Shown in pieces: positions 61,401-64,000 of a stretch of 64,000 nucleotides of DNA; position 1 is the stretch's first letter, and each line of letters begins with the position of its first letter. The stretch covers positions 433,574-497,573 of the forward strand of contig NW_003546263.1 of NCBI RefSeq assembly GCF_000090795.2. The letters are read 5' to 3'. This stretch comes from Amphimedon queenslandica (taxonomy: Eukaryota; Porifera; Demospongiae; Haplosclerida; Niphatidae). A program made the position numbers and the translations under genes. The notes under the pieces were generated by a model. That model did no database searches, was not told the origin of the DNA, and saw only the letters and a program-made list of their open reading frames with translations.

Positions 61401-61410
61401 TACAGCATAG
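34159..61410 (+). CDS. RNF213: RNF213-like giant AAA+ ATPase / RZ-finger E3 ubiquitin ligase, lacking RING
   Basis: 77 exons, about 4985 aa (human RNF213 is about 5200). Exon ends: 34159-34424, 34462-34599, 35660-35871, 36210-36580, 36630-36868, 36916-37149, 39355-39622, 39997-40064, 40109-40403, 40447-40545, 40591-40716, 41043-41217, 41781-42065, 43488-44074, 44122-44275, 44323-44490, 44541-44647, 44700-44990, 45041-45828, 45879-45967, 46015-46089, 46141-46247, 46290-46428, 46470-46671, 47167-47386, 47441-47666, 47731-47914, 47966-48119, 48158-48213, 48262-48450, 48503-48631, 48676-48808, 48851-49113, 49163-49245, 49292-49425, 49473-49553, 49600-49734, 49782-49954, 50001-50223, 50272-50499, 50589-50908, 50965-51403, 51445-51530, 51575-51722, 51770-51877, 51924-52009, 52787-52963, 53025-53124, 53180-53383, 53536-53669, then 54688-61410 (see RZ/E3 entries). 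All phases agree. In vertebrates the protein assembles on lipid droplets and on bacteria and ubiquitylates LPS. Confidence 0.95.
34462..37149 (+). other. Exons 2-6: N-terminal arm of the RNF213-like protein
   Basis: Exons 2-3 encode HLWGWIGGDVCVKFLESKMY onward to GYILFQGKVSVSID, CLLYKYHV and YHWEDLHYFDD. This resembles the starch-binding (CBM20-like) beta domain reported in RNF213 N-terminal regions, with the YKY strand preserved; moderate confidence. Exons 4-6 are mostly helical (LDAVEQHLKEKFPG, SIDWLRNTPLPLYHFLRG). Intron 2 (34600-35659) contains a MITE. Confidence 0.55.
34728..34921. repeat. MITE related to the TACCGTATA family (copy I), in intron 2
   Basis: TACTGTACAAGATGATTTAT and TAAGTCATTTTGTACAGTA are inverse. 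The interior carries the family's TTTGGCAAATTTGCC and AATCGCCAATATTAATTCC. Ends differ from the canonical TACCGTATAGC, so the membership is looser. Confidence 0.6.
37150..39354. other. Intron 6 of the RNF213-like gene, enlarged by repeats
   Basis: At 2205 nt it is the longest intron of the gene. It holds the pogo-like MITE at 38718-39310. I see no coding signal elsewhere in it; open frames at 37198-37705 are not conserved in look and have no domain. Confidence 0.7.
38718..39310. mobile_element. Tc1/mariner-pogo-like MITE with TA target duplication
   Basis: Begins CAGTGGAACCTCCGAATAAC and ends GTTATCAGAGGTTCCACTG, flanked on both sides by TA (38716-38717, 39311-39312). The CAGT start and the AACG-rich subterminal motifs (ATTTCGTAACAAAGG, TTCGTTAAAGGG) fit pogo/Tigger derivatives. 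It is 593 bp, non-coding. Confidence 0.75.
39355..46671 (+). other. Exons 7-24: helical stalk and first AAA unit
   Basis: Long helical exons (41781-42065, 43488-44074, 45041-45828) carry family-like blocks: HGAVEVNTLEELK at 44750, VQYIGWQRNFSF, and YHVLNSFTMKQLLHLRKEL at 45230. Exons 46141-46671 match the start of the AAA core: MIYSKDKEMPLPTQEEVLIC, TTAEEVILLWRRAIFDPG, VHGEKLSYSTCEES, YRLVLLCSNNEDS. This first unit has no P-loop that I can see, as expected for an inactive AAA1. Confidence 0.85.
42820..43365. mobile_element. 546-bp element with ~75-bp inverted repeats, in intron 13
   Basis: CCATAGATATAATACACAGA onward through GATTAGAAACAGGATCACGT and CATTGAAACACTCCTAGTT at the left is mirrored at the right (AACTAGGAGTGTTTCAATGG ... 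CTGTGTATTATATCTATGG). An inner pair, TTTGTGGGACTCT and AGAGTCCCACAAA, also pairs. No coding capacity. It makes up much of the 1422-nt intron 42066-43487. Confidence 0.8.
47167..48808 (+). other. AAA2 P-loop and path to the AAA3 P-loop (exons 25-32)
   Basis: Exon 25 carries YVRIVQSKNPGNGKSLYIQR (Walker A of AAA2, about residue 1838-1846). Exon 27 has a short acidic tandem repeat. Exons 30-31 read HPYLFFNKDQTTFTFIGF and DPDPSYVITVDNIMKMMAIL, both strong family blocks. Exon 32 gives the AAA3 Walker A GETGCGKT (residues 2223-2230). In RNF213, AAA2 binds ATP and AAA3/AAA4 hydrolyse it. Confidence 0.92.
48851..50908 (+). other. AAA3 Walker B and AAA4 (exons 33-41)
   Basis: Exon 33: VHGGTTSDDIEKAV, then TVLFFDEANTSEHINLIKEI (Walker B DE at about 2306-2307) and RVVAACNPYRK. 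Exon 39: RENVFMMVVCISLRIPLFLV then GKPGSSKS (Walker A of AAA4, about 2590-2597). Exon 40: VAVVVLDEVGLAEDSPSLPL (Walker B DE at about 2665-2666). Exon 41: VGFIGISNWALDPAKMNRG. These motifs are close to vertebrate RNF213, and all catalytic residues I can judge are present, so ATPase activity is likely kept. Confidence 0.95.
50965..53669 (+). other. C-terminal AAA units (exons 42-50)
   Basis: Family blocks in order: VILRNFSGFPID (51040), SRYLLFLTENYSALQTLQ, YVLFGSSFPKDKDFTQ (exon 44), NNIKVCMETGRTVVLLNLDH followed by LYESLYDALNQ (exon 45), VDLGLQNHRVKCHVHDNFK (exon 46), EFPTALINRLEKHF (exon 47), EIATPDALVRL (exon 49), ILQEFDTEFEFSRKIR (exon 50). Intron 46 (52010-52786) and intron 50 (53670-54687) are long and show nothing coding. 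Confidence 0.9.
54688..58236 (+). other. E3 shell of the RNF213-like protein, RING position empty (exons 51-62)
   Basis: Exons 54688-55649, 55708-55874, 55927-56112, 56160-56368, 56415-56523, 56569-56669, 56720-56971, 57024-57138, 57181-57558, 57605-57724, 57776-57874, 58030-58236. Exon 57 (NCINFYVAVISDICMKYGPP, EDELIDKLIETVF) and the ELTPFLKQ...PVVRSFILQILLDH that follows match the segment just after the RING of vertebrate RNF213. Exons 54-56 before it contain a single Cys in total, so no C3HC4 RING is encoded. The introns there are 45-50 nt and cannot hide one. Later blocks (CGEMGVQRLL, FSWILPERIF, MDYFSLYGSKY) continue the family order. Confidence 0.85.
58291..58604 (+). other. RZ zinc finger (exons 63-65)
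   Basis: Three short exons, 58291-58363, 58408-58442 and 58498-58604, encode PAMPEDFVGQARRIFRGQFY, then VCPNGHSYMVTECGSPVVEA, FCSGC and IGGLNHKL. Candidate ligands and catalytic residues are Cys4293, His4297, Cys4304, Cys4313, Cys4316 and His4330 (my numbering). This is the RZ finger shared by RNF213 and ZNFX1. In RNF213 it is needed for ubiquitylating bacterial lipid A and works independently of the RING. All its conserved Cys/His positions look intact. Confidence 0.92.
58953..61410 (+). other. C-terminal domain of the RNF213-like protein (exons 66-77)
   Basis: Exons 58953-59284, 59330-59418, 59460-59517, 59578-59747, 59791-59929, 59980-60063, 60109-60289, 60333-60627, 60676-60861, 60913-60999, 61043-61209, 61257-61410 (TAG). 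Family blocks: QTGYLLGTPISSP, LRATKFLPAIAKLQGSLY, HLLPRSDCCTTALVNFLVTI then HNQFVNIC, ILRNCHYSLTVGNSQTDVEY, FVYGKPLI, VMGFLAAGG. The end, FPENLKQEFEVIETISMEHI then IAVWKKL, matches the family's last helices, so the C-terminus is complete. Confidence 0.9.
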
Positions 61411-62467
61411 TGCTGTGGTGTGTTTGTTATAGATAGACTAATTTAGATCTAGTAGTAGTAATAATTATTTTAAAAATTTGATTTGGTCCTTGAGAGAAAA
61501 AAAATGTAGATCTAGCTATATATACTTAGCGGTGGTTTTGGAGCCATTTCTTGGAAAAAAATGATGGACTAGCAGGGTAATTTTTAGAAATTATTATATT
61601 TTTTAAAAGTCTTAACTCAAACACTTTTAGTCAGAATCTGCTGAAACTTTTTACACAGCATAAGTACATCAGCATGTATTAGAAAATGCAATAAAAATTT
61701 TGGTGTGATTTTTGAGTCCAGCAATTACAAAATCATTTATGCACTCAAAAAAGATTTCACTTCAGGTTCAGGGAAAGGTATGTAAAGAATAACATATGAT
61801 TACCAGCATTATACCGGTATACCTTGATTACCATTATTACCTAAAATTACCATTATTACATATTACCATTATTATCTACATTACTATAGCGTGCACTCAG
61901 TGACCAATGAAATAATATCACAGCACTATACAAACTTGCAATGTAGTCTGTAGTGTGCACTATATATGTAAGGTTTTGTGTGCATAATAATAAACTACAT
62001 TGAGACAGTTGCGGTGAGTGTATTGTATGCCACTGAAGCCAGTCAGAGCTTATAGCCTACAAGATTGCTACATTACCATTATTACCTTGCCTACATCATT
62101 ATTACCTTACCTACATCATTATTAGCTACCTGCATTAGATCTACCTATTACCAGAATTGTCTACAAGTTAATTCACTTAATTGTATACAGACACACCCAC
62201 TTCCTGTAAGTTTTGTGCATACATATACAACTTAATTTTACAATTTATGCAAGTTTTATTTTCTAGGATTTATACAGTCTAATCAAAGTACTGGTAGTTT
62301 TAAATTTTGTAAATAATTAATTATTAATTCAAGGTGAGCATGAAATATTAAAGTCCATCTAATTTCAAATGGATTGAGTTTCTGTATATATATATATAAT
62401 GTCTGTTCAGGAATCTCTCTCTTTTTATAATAGGTTTCTTCCTTCTATTTATTCTGAGTATGTCTAG
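61411..62467. other. 3' flank of the RNF213-like gene; ATTACC-type simple repeats
   Basis: Begins with probable 3' UTR. From about 61798 to 62145 the sequence is a degenerate ATTACC/ATTATTACC microsatellite, interrupted at about 61880-62070. No gene seen. Confidence 0.6.
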
Positions 62468-63257
62468 AAAACTGAAAAAAGGTCATTGATTCTATATTGG
62501 TCTCAAACTGGTACTGGCAAAGAGTTCTCCAATAAATTAGCGAAAGACTCATCTCGTTTAGGACTACCTGCCATGACCTTGACCATGAGGACTGCACTGA
62601 CTGGGTAAGGATCTAATTAATCATTAGTTTGGGTTTATTGATTATTTTGTCATCACTCCAGTCCAATGTGCTGGGCTTTCTGTATGATTATTTTTATTAA
62701 TATTAAAACTAAGTTAAGTATACTAATGCATATGAATGTCTTTATCACCTTAAGTGATGTAGAAAGTTTGAACCTATATTTTCACAGATTTCTAAGTTGG
62801 CTGAAAATTAGGCAGCCAGTTGTTTATCTGTATACTTTGTAATATGCATTTTTTATTTATTATTTATTTATAATTATCAGAATGGTTTTTTAAAAGCATC
62901 AATTATATATATATGATTTTTATGAAAAGTGATTCTAAATGATTTATATTATTACATTTCTTGATACATATTGATGTTATGTAGAACTTTTGAGCTGATT
63001 TTGATTAAAGTTTTTTTAATTATCGAAGTTATGTAAATGTACTGACCTTTATATCCATATATAATCAATTCACTGTTTAAGAGTTATCTTTAGCTGTATC
63101 ATGTGATCATTATGATTTTTGTTGTTTCAGTTTTTTGGCATAATACCTAATTATTGTTATTATTAGGATTGATGGATCACTTATTAATTTTGTAATGGCC
63201 ACTTATGAAGAGGGAGATCTTACTAATAATGCCATCAGAAATGCTTTGACTGTTTAA
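62468..63257 (+). pseudogene. NADPH-cytochrome P450 reductase flavodoxin-domain fragment
   Basis: Exon 62468-62604 reads KTEKRSLILYWSQTGTGKEF then SNKLAKDSSRLGLPAMT, the FMN-phosphate loop (SQTGT) and following helix of P450 reductase. After a GTAAGG donor, exon from 63166 joins in phase (GIDGSLINFVMATYEEGDLT, NNA), the next FMN-binding block (MATYGEGDPTDNA in typical members). Then the frame fails: NNAIRNALTV and TAA at 63255-63257. A different frame at 63242-63289 would read CFDCLKETTDNLQGLK, which fits the family, so an indel near 63238 is likely. No further reductase exons follow to 64000. Probably a decayed partial copy; a lineage-specific short flavodoxin is a weaker alternative. Confidence 0.62.
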
Positions 63258-64000
63258 AAGAAACTACTGATAATCTTCAAGGACTAAAGTAAAAAGTTAG
63301 CTCATCAATATTAATCTGTCATTGTAGCTTATTCTATGAAGTAGTTTTATGGTGCGTATAATTATGTATTTGCATCATTTTGGTTGCCTTGTCATTGCTA
63401 AGCTATTTTATGCTTTTCGCTGTCACTGTCTGCATTATAGAACAGTAGATGTTTCTTTTATCTTAGCTATGACTTTGTAGTGTATAGTGCTGTATGATTT
63501 TGTCATCTCATCAGTAACAACATATACTGGTACTTTGATTGATGTAGACTTAAGTCAACTGTTGCTTTGATATGTTGATTTGATTAATTAATAAGCTGGC
63601 TGTATTTGTCAAATTAATTAGTGCTGGCATTAAACACATTTATTTTTTATCTTCAGCATCATTGTGTTAGTTTTGATATGCCAAGAACCCAGTTCTCAGG
63701 ATTCCCATACTTTAGAAGTTTAAATAAAAGACCCTGCATGTGATGGCAGCTAGGGCAACAAAGAACTTATGAAAGTTTCGTTATATATTCCTACATAAAG
63801 TTTTTTTGGGGTCCAAAAATAATATTGGATAATTGATGTATATTATCTTCGCTGTAAAAAATAAGGTGTGCCAGCAACACCCAAAATGTTAAAAATAACG
63901 GGTGTCCATGACACTTTGGGGTGTTAAGTTTTCATATTAATTTTCTCACTTTCCTTAACACTTTATTTGCAAGTAATACTAATATCAAACATTTCTGGAA
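63258..64000. other. Unassigned sequence to window end
   Basis: No coding structure is visible. A short inverted motif pair, GTGTGCCAGCAACACCC and GGGTGTCCATGACACTT with TTTGGGGTGTTAAG, near 63865-63930 hints at a further repeat that may continue past the window. Confidence 0.4.

Noticed and set aside
1-64000. CRISPR arrays, tRNA or rRNA genes, bacterial operons
   Set aside because: No regularly spaced direct repeats, no cloverleaf or rRNA signatures seen by eye; gene structure is clearly eukaryotic.

Overview
The window is eukaryotic nuclear DNA. Genes are broken into many small exons by very short introns (mostly about 40-60 nt, GT-AG). The sequence is strongly AT-rich, and the non-coding DNA is full of foldback/MITE-type repeats. 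Extracellular multidomain proteins (VWA, Ig, FN3, Kunitz, TIL) together with a giant RNF213-type ATPase/ubiquitin ligase point to an early-branching metazoan. A demosponge such as Amphimedon is my best guess; this is inference from style, not an identification. All supported genes lie on the + strand.

Layout. (1) 68-476: the last three coding exons (cytoplasmic tail) of a gene entering from the left. (2) 477-8305: intergenic, packed with MITEs, including one element nested in another. (3) 8306-18986: a complete 32-exon gene for a large type I membrane protein: signal peptide, a roughly 165-residue N-terminal domain (possibly lysozyme/transglycosylase-like), VWA with intact MIDAS, a beta-rich domain, Ig, about 22 FN3 domains, TM helix and short tail. 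One FN3 exon falls partly in a 285-base assembly gap. (4) 19290-26810: a tandem paralogue with the same N-terminal half but a different C-terminal half (three Kunitz, Cys-rich modules, two TIL, no TM). It carries two frame-breaking indels in this sequence. (5) 26811-34158: no convincing gene except a BED zinc-finger fragment; several long inverted repeats. (6) 34159-61410: a complete 77-exon RNF213-like gene. Every splice phase agrees and it encodes about 4985 aa, close to human RNF213. It starts with a SAM-like domain, has the AAA core with three recognisable P-loops, and keeps the C-terminal RZ zinc finger. The RING finger that the family normally carries between helical parts of the E3 shell is absent. 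(7) 61411-64000: simple repeats and a two-exon NADPH-cytochrome P450 reductase flavodoxin fragment that frameshifts.

How they fit together. The first three genes form a tandem family of adhesion/recognition receptors. The tail exons of the left gene and of the 8306-18986 gene match in sequence and exon phase, down to a 28-nt microexon. The 8306 and 19290 genes share their first four exons with identical phases. RNF213 in vertebrates is a cell-autonomous antimicrobial ligase. Whether its position beside receptor genes matters is open, but a RING-less, RZ-only RNF213 with a SAM domain is the most interesting object here.
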